Below are positions 11,390 to 23,628 of a stretch of 64,000 nt of DNA, one piece after another. The position numbers and the translations under genes were made by a program. The notes below the pieces were generated by a model. It was not told the DNA's origin. It saw only the letters and a list, made by a program, of their open reading frames with translations, and searched no databases. The number at the start of each line of letters is the position of its first letter. The first letter of the stretch is position 1. The DNA comes from Vigna angularis (Eukaryota > Streptophyta > Magnoliopsida > Fabales > Fabaceae), in assembly GCF_016808095.1 (NCBI RefSeq), contig NC_068974.1, forward strand, positions 34,379,090 through 34,443,089, in the 5' to 3' direction.

Positions 11390-14300
11390 TTAGTTGGTCT
11401 TGCTCTCATCATGGTTTTCAATCCCTAAGCTCTTCCTTTTGCACCAACAAAGGTACTCGGGAATTGGCCCATCATCTCCGATAATCCAACTATCTTCCGC
11501 AACATCACCCAAAGTCATCCTTAGTCTTGGATCTGCAGATTTCAAATGTACCTTAATCATTAACAAGGCAAATATAATCATGCGATATGACATAAATACA
11601 GAACGTTATGCATACCTTTCGAAAGTAAACCTTCTATCAAGTTCTTCAATGGCGGATTCAAATTATTGGGGAGTACCAAAGGATTATTTACTATCTGGAT
11701 TAAAAAAAAACACAGCATGTTAAGTTTGTAATATAGGCGCTGATAAAAAAAAATTGTGACATAGGCACCAGTCAACGTGAATGTCATGTATCAGGTGAAA
11801 AAGTTGTGATATGCGAACTTGCGAAAAGGGACAATTTTCTTGTGATTATAATAAAAATAAAAACTTGCATCTTTCTTGCTTTGTCATATATATGTCTGTG
11901 TAATTCTTACTTTGTCGTATGTATCTTGAAGTGTGTCTCCAAGAAAAGGGTATTCACCCAATATCATACAGTATAAAGTAACTCCTACTGCCCAGGTGTC
12001 GGCAGCTTTACCACCATAGGTCAGACCTACAAACATAACCAGACACAACAGCAGTGAGAGCCTGTACTTCAACTAATATCAAAAGAACCTTGCAGGCTTG
12101 AAAAGTAAAAGCAACCTAATATACACTCTGGTGCAGTGAAAACAGGAGTGCCAGGTGATCGACGAAGCTCATCCTTATTATCCTGCAATATTAACCGATA
12201 AATTTTGTTGTAAAAAAAGTAACGAAGAATAGAATGAACTAGGATAAGATGTGAATGATCCAATTAAGAACAGATTTAGAGTTTTGTCTTATATACTAAA
12301 TGTTTTCTCCTTTGTATTTTCCTTAGTCATAGAAGATTAGCTGGTTTTTGCCGGACCAACTCTGCCTCTGTATAGTAGCATTAGTCTGTTTGAATTAGGG
12401 GGAAAAGCATTGCTTTTTATCTATATATGCTCATCATTAGTGGGATATGGCAACAGACTGGGGTGATGCAGCCTCCAACCACAACGGGGGCATGGTTGCT
12501 TCACTTTTCCATGTGATGGGGAGTTAGAAAAGCATGGCCACCAAAATCACTTTTGGTATTCTACACCGAAAATTTTCAGAGCCACCGTCACACAATGCGA
12601 TAAGAGTTTGTATTATACACTGGAAAATACCCTTTTTTACCCTGTGCTTTATTTAATTTGTTATATGCTTTTGATGGATATTTTTGTGATTCCCTTATTT
12701 AAAACACAAAAGAGCAGAGGGTGTTTGTTTCACGTCATTTTCTTTCATTTCTGCGGATGTGAAGATTAGAATAAACATTCTCATGATTGCACAACTCTTT
12801 GATCTCTCTTTCTATCTCTGTCTTTTCTGTTCTGTTATTCTTCTAACTTTACCTCTTTCCCACCTAAATTCTACATCATTATCTAAACTCAGTAGGTCAG
12901 AATCAATTATATGATTGATGATCAACTAATCACCTTAGGGGAAATCAAGAGTTCCCATGCTTTGACACACTAGCAAGCTTCTTTATTACAATTTGTGATA
13001 AACTTGTTTAATTAAGTCATTACTTTATATCAACTATTGATGAGTACATAACTTTCATCCTTTGCTGTAATCACATTTAAAGTTTCACACATTTGCAATC
13101 CTATTTCAGTTTCCCCTAAAAGAAAAGTTTCACATGTTGCAGTTGAAGAAAGAATAATGCCCTGTAAACTCAACAGCTTTGATGTTTATTTTAAGTAATC
13201 AAATTTGCATTTGGAGACCGGAATAGCATTACCTCAACAGCCTGGCTGACACTGAAATCCCCTATCTTCACAGTACCATGACGAGTAATCAACAGATTAT
13301 CCGGTTTAATATCCCCATGTACTATGTTCTGCTTTTCCAGAAAAAAAAAATCATTAAATTGATCAAACTACTTTAAACATATTTGAAAATAAGGATATGA
13401 GCATCTAAGATAAATGGTGTCATTTTATAATTTCTTTTCGTTGTGTAACATGAAAACCATCATATATTGCTATATGAAAAAACTGTTAGAGAGAGAGAGA
13501 GACTTAATTAGTTTGAAGCACACAATGATAGATAGAGAAATATTACATGAGCATGAAGATATGTTAATCCAGAAACAATATCACGCAAGTATCTCCTAGC
13601 AGTCTCTTCACCTAAGCCACATGCGGGACCTGTACCCTCACAGACCCATTTGCCTTCTACGTATTCAAGTACTGTATGAGAAAAATCAGCAGTCAAGCAT
13701 ATGACTTCAATTGTATTATTTATCTTCATTTCAACTCAAATACACATAATTTTTAGTAAATCACTAAACAAGAAAACCAGGAAGAAACTAGTCCTCAGTA
13801 CCCATATAGAAGTGATCCGACTCTGGGTCATCAATCACCTCAATGAGATTGACTATATTAGGATGTTCCACCATTTTCATAATGAGAACCTGGAAAAAGA
13901 AAAATAATATTGGCCTTTTAACATACTATAGGGACATCAACAGCTAAAGCAGATAGATTTAGAAAACATAGTTTATCATAAATACCAAACCAAAAGCATA
14001 ATAAGCTGAAAACATGCAACGGAATTTTCCAGAAAATGGGATGTACAAATTTTGCCAAAGAAAGAATGTGGGTACTTTCTAAAAGTAAATAAATTGCAAG
14101 TACAGTCTAAAGAGAACCACAAATAAAAGCAGATGGCCCATGAGGTGAAACCATATAGAGGCATACATGAGGGAATTATATAATGTATTTACCAAAATTG
14201 AACATATTCATGTTTTAAACATATTTCTAGTTCAGAGTTTAGACTGAAAACCAAAGATACTAAGAAATATACCTCTCGTAGTACGTCAGTCATGGCTGTT

Positions 14301-15584
14301 TCTGAGGGTGCAACTCGAAGTTTCAGTAAATGAGATTTATGGAAGGCCTTCAATTGAAAAGATTTCAAGCTCAACAAACGACAAAAACACCACTATCTTA
14401 ATAATTATTGGAACATTCAATACATGTTAAAGCCCAGTGTAAAAAAACTGTCCGTATGGTCATGTTTCCCACAGTAATGAATAATCTGTCTACCAACACC
14501 AAAATTTTTCCTTACCTTGATTGCATAATGCTTTCCATCCACAGAGCTACGATAAAGAGCCTGTAATGCATGTAAGAAAGAGGCTTAGGAAAATTGTCTT
14601 CATTGAGACTGGAAAAGTAATCAAGTACCATGAATACTAACCACTTTTCCGTAGCTACCAGAACCAATCTTATACTCACGAATATACTCATTTATCATCT
14701 TGTTCCCATTTTCATCCTGAAAATAAAAGTTCAATATGACTTCCAAGTTCTGAGAGAAAATATATTCACAACAACAGAGAAAATATATTCGTCAATACTA
14801 GTAATCTTCAAATAGCCATTATAAGTGTGAGAGATGTAAATTTCTTTGCAAGGTTAATAAACCAAGAACTTATGGCAGGTGACGAAGCAGATAACACAAT
14901 AACTTTAAAAAAAAATAATAACCCAAGACATTTCAAATATTCAGCCACAACTTCATGTCTAACACTGAAAATGTTGTATGTATAATATAAAAAATTACAC
15001 TCTTTGACATGTGGCATTCCATTAAAAATCTATAATAGTTCATTTTCCATTTAAATTAAATAAATATAATAAATTTAGATTGCAGCTCATAATATAAACA
15101 CACCACATCATAAAAGAGAGGAAGTAACTGGAAACCATAAACCACATAAAACAGTGAAATTTTCATTCAAATATAATCAAGATCAACCAGCACAAAAAAA
15201 GGTCAAATCACCATTGGAGCAAAATCTATAATGCAACACCCACACAACAATTACCTCCATACGAACAACTTTGTGAGTATCTTTAACAGGAAACTGCCTA
15301 CAAACCATGTCATTCTCTACTCTCAGGTTCAAAATTTCTTCTGATTTCTTGGGCCGAGTTTCTTCCTCGGCATCATCCCCACTAGTGTTATTAACCTCAT
15401 CGTTATACAAATGGTCGCCCTCTTCATCTTCAATGTCGTCATCAACATCCAACAGAGGCTCCTGGTAGAGATTATTGTTAATGGCAGGCTTAGAGCTTTG
15501 TCTTTGACGGTTAGGTGTCCTGATGAACCCAAAACAACTACAGCACCCCATCACACAGGCAAAAGAAAGAGTCTTTTCGAACAT
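11390..15584 (-). CDS. GRIK: SnRK1-activating kinase (GRIK/SnAK family)
   Basis: Ser/Thr kinase that in plants phosphorylates the activation loop of SnRK1 and was first found as a geminivirus Rep-interacting kinase. Eleven coding exons (minus): 15584-15255, 14716-14642, 14560-14516, 14347-14273, 13889-13802, 13671-13547, 13328-13233, 12182-12116, 12026-11911, 11694-11616, 11532-11390; 412 residues, the usual family length. The start at 15584 (MFEKTLSFACVMGCC) is preferred because relatives begin with a similar MF..F.FA segment; an inner ATG lies at 15551. An acidic N-terminus is followed by the glycine loop GSGSYGKV (128-135), Lys150 (HYAIK), catalytic loop HGDIKPDN (250-257), DFS instead of DFG (270-272), activation segment RRSPGTPVFTAPE (285-297) and the C-terminal CWCKRK tail. 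The HGD and DFS variants are family features shared with CaMKK-like kinases, so the kinase is probably active. All splice junctions keep frame. Confidence 0.95.
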
Positions 15585-16410
15585 GTGGAGCTTGGACCCA
15601 AAAGATGATTGATTATAAGCCTAAAAGTTTTAAAATCTACAACAGCAACAAAACAGTTAAGTTCACTATGCCAACAACAATAACGCATGACATCTTCAAA
15701 ATCAATAATTTTATCAAAGAAACACTAGAAGTTCTTACCCGAATTAAGAGGGAAGAAAGGAGGACTTCAAGGTTCAAGCCCAACTCAACGTTGTTGTTCC
15801 AATGGGTGCCATTCAGCTAGGTGGAGAATACGAGTAGCGATATAAAACCCACAACTACGATTCACATCCAACAACATTATGTTGATAACTCCAGCTTAGA
15901 ACAATCGTAGGAGATTTCGTTGACCTTTGGCGTGAAAAAGGAACAGGTGTAATTTTAACAAAAGAAAAAAACAAAAATAAATCGCAATCATCGCTAAAAA
16001 TAGGCAAATGGGTCATGATTGGAGAAAATAAAATTGATAAATTTACTAAGAACCTTGGGTAATGCCGAAAACGACAGATGCATCCCAATGTTCATAAAGT
16101 TACCTCCTTTTGATGCTCGAGAATGACAAAGTGCGATAGCCCTGACCGTCACCCAAGCTACAGAGCAGACCTAGATTTCTAGCGCGAATCGAGGGTCTTT
16201 CGGAGACCCATAAACCCTAAGTCCCTAAAATCAATAGGGAAAAACGAAAAAGTGAAGGGAATCGTAATTCAGAATAGTAATTGAAAACCCCAATTGTAAG
16301 AAATTAATTCAATAAAAAAGGGAAAAGGTTAAAGATTAGTGATGAAGAGGGAGAGAGTGAAGTGGAACTGAGAAGGATGAGAAGTGTAACTAGCGATTTG
16401 GAGTGAACAG
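15585..16410 (-). promoter_or_regulatory. Probable 5' leader intron and first exon of the kinase gene
   Basis: Upstream of the start codon there is a possible leader intron whose donor GGAG/GTAACT falls at 16104/16103. The region 16104-16400 is less AT-rich, contains several AAACCCTA-type words, and has purine-rich stretches on the plus strand, as expected of a 5' UTR exon. The transcription start and the acceptor near 15600-15620 are not determined. Confidence 0.4.
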
Positions 16411-17290
16411 AAAAAGAAACAAAAAAGGAATATTTTGGAACCGCCTCCGAGGAAGAAAATACCTATATTGTCTTTATCATTTTAAACTGAATAATCTAGT
16501 CATGGTCGATTTAGGTCTTTCATGGTACTTTGAAGTACTTATTCTAAAACTAAATTCATTTGTTTTCTTAAATTGACTAATTGTTGATGTGAATTTATTT
16601 ATTTGATCATATTTTGATTTTGTCTTTTAAAACCACTAATAAATATATTTTTTTTTATATTTTAGAAAGGAGTTGTGAGGTTTTCTGAAAATTTAGAATT
16701 AAAATTATTAGTAGTTTAAATATATTGACGACAAGTAAAAGTTATCATGAAACAGCTACTTGAATAATTTTAGTAAATAGCGCTTTTATTTGAATCTTTT
16801 AGTAAATAATTGGAATAATTTTACAATACGTGGGGAAAAAAAGTGGAAAATGGGCAAGGTGTGCAAGTGTATATAGATTATTTTAATTAAGAATAAATAT
16901 ATTTTCAATCATAAATTTTGATTCTTTCATGTTTAAATTATGATATATTTTTGAACAAAAATAAATTAATATTTTTATTTTACTCCAATTGCATTAAATT
17001 TTTTTGTGCAAACATAATTCAAGTTAATGTTAAGATATTTACATACATATTTTAACTTAAATATTAATATGGAATATCGTTTAACAAATAAAAAAAATTA
17101 ATGTTATTGAATTAAAAAAATATATTCTTTCAATTTTAAAATTTAATGATTAAAATATATAAAAGTTTGAGGCAAAATAAATTTTAATTCTTTTCCAGTT
17201 TAAAAATTAAAAATATATTTAAGTATTTCATTTAGTTATATTCACATTTTTTTATTGCATTAAATTATATAAAATTTCAATTTTATGAGT
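16411..17290. other. AT-rich intergenic DNA
   Basis: No gene, repeat boundary or regulatory site could be supported. Confidence 0.4.
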
Positions 17291-17299
17291 ATTTAATGA

Positions 17300-17585
17300 A
17301 ATAATAATAATTTTTACCATAAGGGGGAGCCCAATCATAGCCGGGAACAACATGCCAATCTCTGGGTTTACCATCCCAAGCACCGACGGAATCCACATTA
17401 ATTGCGACTTCTTCGGGAGCATCGTTGTCCTCAAGAAGGTCGGAAGAATTCCCTGGATCCAAGGATGCAGCGGAGTCGACGGCCACAGCACCTTAACCAG
17501 CAGCGACACCCGAAGAGGAAGACGAAGTAGCAACCTTGTCATCGGCATACCCCTTGTCCTCTTCACCGACGAGATCAAAAGACAT
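17300..17585 (-). pseudogene. Broken first-exon-like reading frame of unknown family
   Basis: From ATG at 17585 (minus) a frame runs about 95 codons with one in-frame TAA at codon 30. After the stop the same frame stays open and acidic (DLLEDNDAPEEVAINVD) and ends in a Trp/Pro-rich piece containing VPGYDWAPPYG. It then meets GGTAAAAATT, a possible splice donor, and AT-rich DNA. The GC content is far above the flanks. A TATAAAG box lies about 90 bp upstream, so it resembles the promoter plus first exon of a gene or the gag start of a retroelement. I do not recognise the family. Confidence 0.4.
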
Positions 17586-17654
17586 GATTACTTGAAGCAA
17601 GATTAAGACAAGATATGCACAGGGAAGTAAAGGAGGCGAGGAGAAAGGGTGAAA

Positions 17655-17905
17655 ATTTAGGGCAAATTTAGGGCTTTATAGAGGGTAAAAAATGATTCGC
17701 CAAGCAAATCTAAAGCGTCAAATGAAAAAAGATCTGACGGTCTAGGCGATGTGACGGTTCATTTTTTACTTTTCCCGCCTAATTTTTTCAGTCATAACTC
17801 TACGACTTCACCCCTTCACTCCACTGTGAAAGTCAAGGACACGATTAAGGGTCTTGGTAGGAGACAATTTGGACTGATCGGAAACAACTTTAAAACCCTA
17901 CGCAA
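17655..17905 (-). promoter_or_regulatory. Promoter-like TATA box and telo-box motifs
   Basis: On the minus strand CTCTATAAAGCCC (about 17672-17684) is followed by a pyrimidine-rich leader up to the ATG at 17585. Words of AAACCCTA/GCCCTAA type occur at 17660-17680 (complement TTAGGGC) and 17890-17900. Such telo-box motifs are common in promoters of dicot translation-related genes. Whether this promoter still drives anything is unknown. Confidence 0.4.
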
Positions 17906-17939
17906 AAATATTTTTGCTAGGGCTTGGGGGACTTATGTT

Positions 17940-18260
17940 ACTACTGAGTAGGTTCGACCGATCGGCCATGCTAGAGCAATGGAGGTCAATCACTCCCGGT
18001 CGGCCAATAGAGTAATACTTGTGTGAACTCTATACAGCCGTTGCCTCGGAGACAACCTTTGAATGTCATTAAATGCATAATTAATGATGTAACAGTCACC
18101 GTGGAGCGGTTAAGGTTTGTATTGATTCTCATTAAGAGGTAAATTAATGGATTATATTGGAGTGTTTCCTGCAGGTCACCCCCATTTTGACGTTGAGAAA
18201 GGAAGATCCAGGCGGTAAGGCAGGAGCACGGAGGACCGATCGGCCAGGCCAACACTTGGA
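17940..18260. repeat. GC-rich block with repeated CCGATCGGCC words
   Basis: Palindromic CCGATCGG within GACCGATCGGCCA occurs at about 17949 and 18235, and a related CCCGGTCGGCCAATA at 17995. The block is GC-richer than its flanks and lies directly upstream of the broken frame on the minus strand, so it may be the control region or LTR of the same lost element. Confidence 0.4.
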
Positions 18261-18275
18261 ACAATGATGTAAAAA

Positions 18276-18590
18276 TTGTTTAACGAATGTTTCTAATTTT
18301 TTCCAGGTCAATTACCAATTCCTTTGATGTCATTATGCTTGTGAAAATTAGATAAAATTACATAAGACAAAAATTATAAAATGAAAACTCATTATAAAAT
18401 CATTTTTTGTAAGAAATGGTTTAAGAGCAAGTATTTCTGATTTTTTCCAAGTCAATTACCAATTCCTTTATGCTTGTGAAAATTGGATAAAATTAGATAA
18501 GACAAAAATTATAAAATGAAAACTCATTATAAAATCATTTTTTTGTAAGATTGTTTAACCGCCAATATTTCTGATTTTTTTCAGTTGGGA
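18276..18590. repeat. Direct tandem duplication, 144/134-bp units
   Basis: The segment from TGTTTAACG... through GTCAATTACCAATTCCTTT to AAAATCATTTTTT is present twice (GTCAATTACC at 18307 and 18451) and a third partial copy starts near 18552. The first copy has about 9 extra bases (GATGTCATT). The copies differ by a handful of substitutions. Confidence 0.85.
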
Positions 18591-18599
18591 ATAACTAGT

Positions 18600-20340
18600 A
18601 TCTTTATCCGCACTTACGCTCGAATTCATTTATTTATTTTTATATTTATTTTTTGGTTAATAATATGTTTGACTTATATAATAAAGATATAATATAAAAT
18701 AGAGTGGTGAAAATATTTAATGTAATAAAATATAATAAAAAAGTAATGGTAATTGTTGATAGAAAATGATGAAGTAAGTGAATGTTCTTTGGCCTTTTAT
18801 TTCATTTGTATAACTTTCAAATTATACTATATTGTTATAAATATTATTATTATTGTTATCGATGTAGATATTGATTCTATGATAATTAATTAGTAATGCA
18901 TATGTACACTTTTTTTGTTGCTGGAATTATGCATTTAGGTATGAATTTGTTTGTGTTAAATTATAAAATTAATATAATAATTGATTAGTTATGTGTAGTA
19001 AAATAATATTATTATATAATTAAAATTTATAATTGGAATTTTGAATTATATTTTAAAATGAAATATATATACAAGGATAATTGGTAAAATAGAATGTAAG
19101 TATATTGAAAAATATGATCAATATGCGAATAATTTATATGAATATGAAATTACAATATGCCTTTTTGCTTCTGCAACAAATAGTCATATTATAGCAACAT
19201 TCTTACTGAATCATGTTCAGTGGTAACTGATACTTTTATTCTAACAAATTTTTGAAAAGAAAAATAATATTCAAATAATAATACTAATACAAATAATACC
19301 CATAATACTAATAATAACACAACTAATAATAAAAATAATAACACAAATAATAATAATTCAAATGATAATAATAATAATAATGCAAATAATATTTTTGCTT
19401 CCTCTTGTACAATATTGTTGAAAGAAATTTTGTTTCTTTTTATGTCTGCTTAATTTTTAAAATAGCATAATCTTTTTAGTTATGTCTTTATATTCATTCT
19501 TATTATGTATAAAACTAATTTCGAGAGAAAAAAACTAAAAAATATATAAAAAAAATAGCTTGTTTAAATTTTACATACCAATACACCGTAATGGCACTCC
19601 CAAGCATACAACATATAGATAAAATATCATTTAGTGCAAATCTCAAAGAAAAATAAACTTAAATAGTTTTATTATTACATCGCAATATGCATTGTTTCCT
19701 TAGATATATGCTATCAATTATATTACTTAAATGCTATATTTAGTTAATGTTAATTTATAGATTATTTTATTAATATTGATTTTGAATCCATTCATTTTAG
19801 ACCTCATCCATTGTTTTGTTAAAAGAATAAGTGTGCGGTTTTCATTATGCAACCAAGATTTTAATTTTTAACTAAGAGAGAACGTAATTCTAAAAGAAGG
19901 AACAAGACTCTCAAACCAAATCACAAAGTGATAAAGCTCATGAATGCAACAAAATAACAAGTTAAGCACAAGAAAAAATAAATATGTCTGTTTCAGGTAT
20001 GAGCGTGGGTACTTGCCAAAGGCTATGCTTAAGTAAATTGTCCAGAGTGAGAGTTCAGAATAATGGTATTAAATACACAATAAATACAATCACCTACCTC
20101 TTACATTTGACATGTATTTATAGTTTTTTACATGGGTTTGAGAGTAGTGAAACTTTAATCTTGGCCCAATCTCAGTCCAATACTTCTACTTACCATTTAC
20201 CTTAATCCTTGTAGAAAAACCTGTTTATCAAAGTCGGATATCTCTCTTTCTGGTCGTTTGGTCTTTCCTTTGCCACATCCCTTCACTAAGTTGCTTCTTG
20301 TTCTTTTGGACCGTCTAGTTTGCTTGGTGTAGAATGTCAT
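18600..20340. other. AT-rich intergenic DNA with AAT-type simple repeat
   Basis: No gene seen. 19,264-19,395 is an imperfect AAT/AATA trinucleotide repeat interrupted by C. 19,840-20,340 has mixed composition and may be the edge of an old retroelement, but no termini were found. Confidence 0.4.
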
Positions 20341-20342
20341 GT

Positions 20343-20402
20343 ATGGTTGTCCGAACCATGGTCGTTCAAACTACGATCATCCGGACCACGGTTGTCCAGA
20401 CC
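20343..20402. repeat. 15-bp tandem repeat, four units
   Basis: Four consecutive 15-mers: ATGGTTGTCCGAACC, ATGGTCGTTCAAACT, ACGATCATCCGGACC and ACGGTTGTCCAGACC. The period is exactly 15, so the repeat keeps a codon frame of the pattern T/M-V/I-V/I-R/Q-T, although no longer reading frame surrounds it. Confidence 0.8.
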
Positions 20403-20962
20403 ATACGGTACAATGTCAAATTGAGCCCACTAAGATACCAACTTAAATAAAATCATCAACAAAATTTAGTTGTAAATACCTTAATTAGTATAAGTGTATC
20501 AATACCAGAAGCTAGTAATCCAACTGCAATAAGAGAATGAGACTAGTGAAAACCACTGCATGTAATGGATTAAAAAATAAATTAGATAAGTTACATATAG
20601 TAAATAATAAATATTGGTTTTCTTTTAAGATTTTGTATAATAATTTTTTGTACTCAATAGCTTACAAAGTTCACAAAAAATATTATGATTTTTTTTCTAT
20701 TTTTTATTAAATAGTTAGTATGTAACAATAAATTTAACATAAATTACTTAGACTTCTCAATATTAAATTATATTCATGCATTAAAAAATATTTCAACTTT
20801 ATTTATAAGTCAAAATCAATTCACCAACTACTCAAATTCTATTCTTAGAACTTTTCAGTATGTGATACTCATCAAATTTCAATTCATTGACTTCAAAATT
20901 AGTATAATCATGCATTAATTTAAAGAGTTTAAAATTATTAATGAACTAAAATTTTATTCTTA

Positions 20963-21029
<67 letters not shown>

Positions 21030-23628
21030 ATTGATAGAATAAAATTGGATGAGTTGAAGTTATCTCATAATACAAATAAATTACCAAGTGATATAATTTT
21101 TTTTTCTTTTAAAGAGCAAACCAATTTTTTTCACTAAAATTATTATCTGCAGAGTTGGTTAAATATTCCATATAAAATATATGTTTTTACAGAAAAAACG
21201 TGCCATTGAATATGTCCACATTCAAACCATGACTACGAAGTACATTTCAATAGAAACAATAATAAATTATAAGCCTTCAACTTCCATGTTTATTAAAATT
21301 ATATAATATAAGTTATATAGTTATGCTAGATTTCCTTTTTACTTTGGTAATCCTAAGTATAAAAGTTCTAAACATTCAATTCAATCTTTAATTGTACTAA
21401 TCAATAGATTATATTTAGGCTCGTTTTATTTTGCGTGGAAGGACATTAGAAAATTATGCTAAAAGAAAATGAAAATAGTACGAACATGCAAAGGAAGGAA
21501 CTTTTAAAAAATGTCCACAAAAGTAAAATTCAGAAAATAGAAAAAAAATGAGGAAAAGGGATTATTTTTAAGACACTTTATATTGTTTTTTTTATAGTGA
21601 GACATAAGTAATCCATGTTTGTATTATTATGAAGATTTTCTCTATGTTTGTTTGGATCGGTTACTAATAATGATACATGAATCTCAACTTACATAAGTTA
21701 TTATATTATTTTTAACTTAAAGTTTTAAAAAATAAATTTATAAATTGTTTTTTTTTATATTAATCAACCTTCTTAATTATCTGTACCGAAAATAAAACTT
21801 AAAGTGCACTTAAATTCTTATCTATGCTAACTTTTACTGAAATTATTTTTGAATCGATTTAAAGTCTTTTCCTTTTTGGGAATGATATATAAGGTTTTTG
21901 TATGATATATAACTATTTTTTGTTTTAAATATTCAATTTTTTTTTTTAATTTGAACGTTTAATATATTAAACATATTAAAGCTTTTAAATATATATTTTT
22001 GTTTATTTTTCTTTTAAGTTTTGAATGTTTTAGATTTTTATTTTATCATCTCTAACAATATGTTTTTGTTTGTATAATCTCAATAACCTTAATACAATCA
22101 TGGTTCAAAAATTGAAGTCGTGTGACAAGTGAACACTACAAAAATTAATTGAGGAAGATAACACAAAAAAATAGTTACATTAAAACATTTATTTATTAGA
22201 TACCCACGTTTAAAAAACTACCAAGTACTCTTAAAAAAAAGTATAGCTAATTTCTAAATCAAAAAGTTTCCAACATTATCCATGGATTCTTCGGCCGTGG
22301 CTTTGTTCAATAAATTTTAGCGATTAAAGCATTCACCTTTTCCTACTCCTAACTCAACTTCAACCATTTGAAAAAGATTAGTATTGAAAACAAGTTATTA
22401 TTAATAAAATAAAAAAGTAAACTTGGACTATTTGTGGTCTTAATTAACGTTATTATGCTAATACGATGAGAGAAAATATAATCATTTTGAGAGAGTTACT
22501 CCCTCCACCACCCCCAACCACTTCCTACACCTTTTCAAAAAAATTTTAATTACAACTGTACTTTTTACTTTAACCTTTTTACCTTTTTTACTTTTTTAAG
22601 AAAATCCCAAATCTCTACCTCTCATTTCCACTCTCACGGCAGTCTCCCCCAACTCTGATTTTCACTCTTAGAGCAGCCTCACCCCCAACTCTCATTTTTC
22701 ACTCTTTCTCTCCGATTGTTTCCAACCAATTCTTCATAGCTCTCATTCCTTTCTATTGCTGGTTTTATACCTGTTAGACCTTTGGCAATTTCAAAGTGGA
22801 GGCAGGGTGCCCAAAACTTATCTCTTGGGCTAAGAGATGCATGCAAAAGCAAAGTGTATTTGAAACTCTTGTACATGAAAAGGAGGTCTATGAGGTTGTT
22901 TTGGATTATAAGACAAAATTTATATTGAATTAAGGTAACTCTAAATGTTTCTTGAAAATGTAAGAATTTGTCTGTATGAGATAGACTTAGTTTTTGTTGT
23001 TGCAACAAATTCTGCTATTTACTTTTGTTTTAGTTAGGCAATCCTAATAAAATTTCAGTAGTTTATGCCTCAATTTTTATCTCTTAAAGTTCTAGTATTT
23101 TAGTTTTCTTAATCAGAATATATGACATATAAAATTTGAACAAATGTATCAAAGGTAGGAAATTAACATTAGTTATACATATTTTTCGTTGAGTTTATAC
23201 CATGTATTTTCAAATAATACTATGGGCAGCATAGAATATGAGTATCTTGATGTTATGGGAAACAGATGTGGCACATTCGTTTGGTCTTGAACGGATGTCA
23301 ATATCTGTATATGGATGTTGACATCCGATTAATAGTTTAATAATTCACTTAAGGATAAAAAGGAAAGAGAGAAGTGCAAGAAGCATAGTGTGGTGGTGGA
23401 GGAAGTAACTCTCAAATTTTGGCATGTGTTGGGGCCAATTGGGTTTGGCAGGATAGATAAATGTACGTTAAGGATTTCTTCTCTTTTCACCCCATATTTT
23501 CTTTTTCCACTACCATAACATAAAATATGATTGACGTGGTTTTGTTATGTCTTTACGAAGTCACTTTGAAACTATATTCCAAATTAGCGTAATTTGAAAT
23601 ATAATTCTGAATTATGAAATTTACAATA
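20403..23628. other. Long AT-rich intergenic stretch
   Basis: No gene found. Contains a perfect (AT)n tract at 20,968-21,026. At 22,610-22,710 there are three imperfect units of about 36 bp built on CCCAACTCTCATTTTCACTCTT. The 109-codon frame on the minus strand at 22,679-23,008 has no recognisable domain and overlaps these repeats. Confidence 0.4.
20968..21026. repeat. (AT)n microsatellite, 59 bp
   Basis: Uninterrupted alternating AT, about 29 units, likely length-variable between individuals. Confidence 0.95.
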
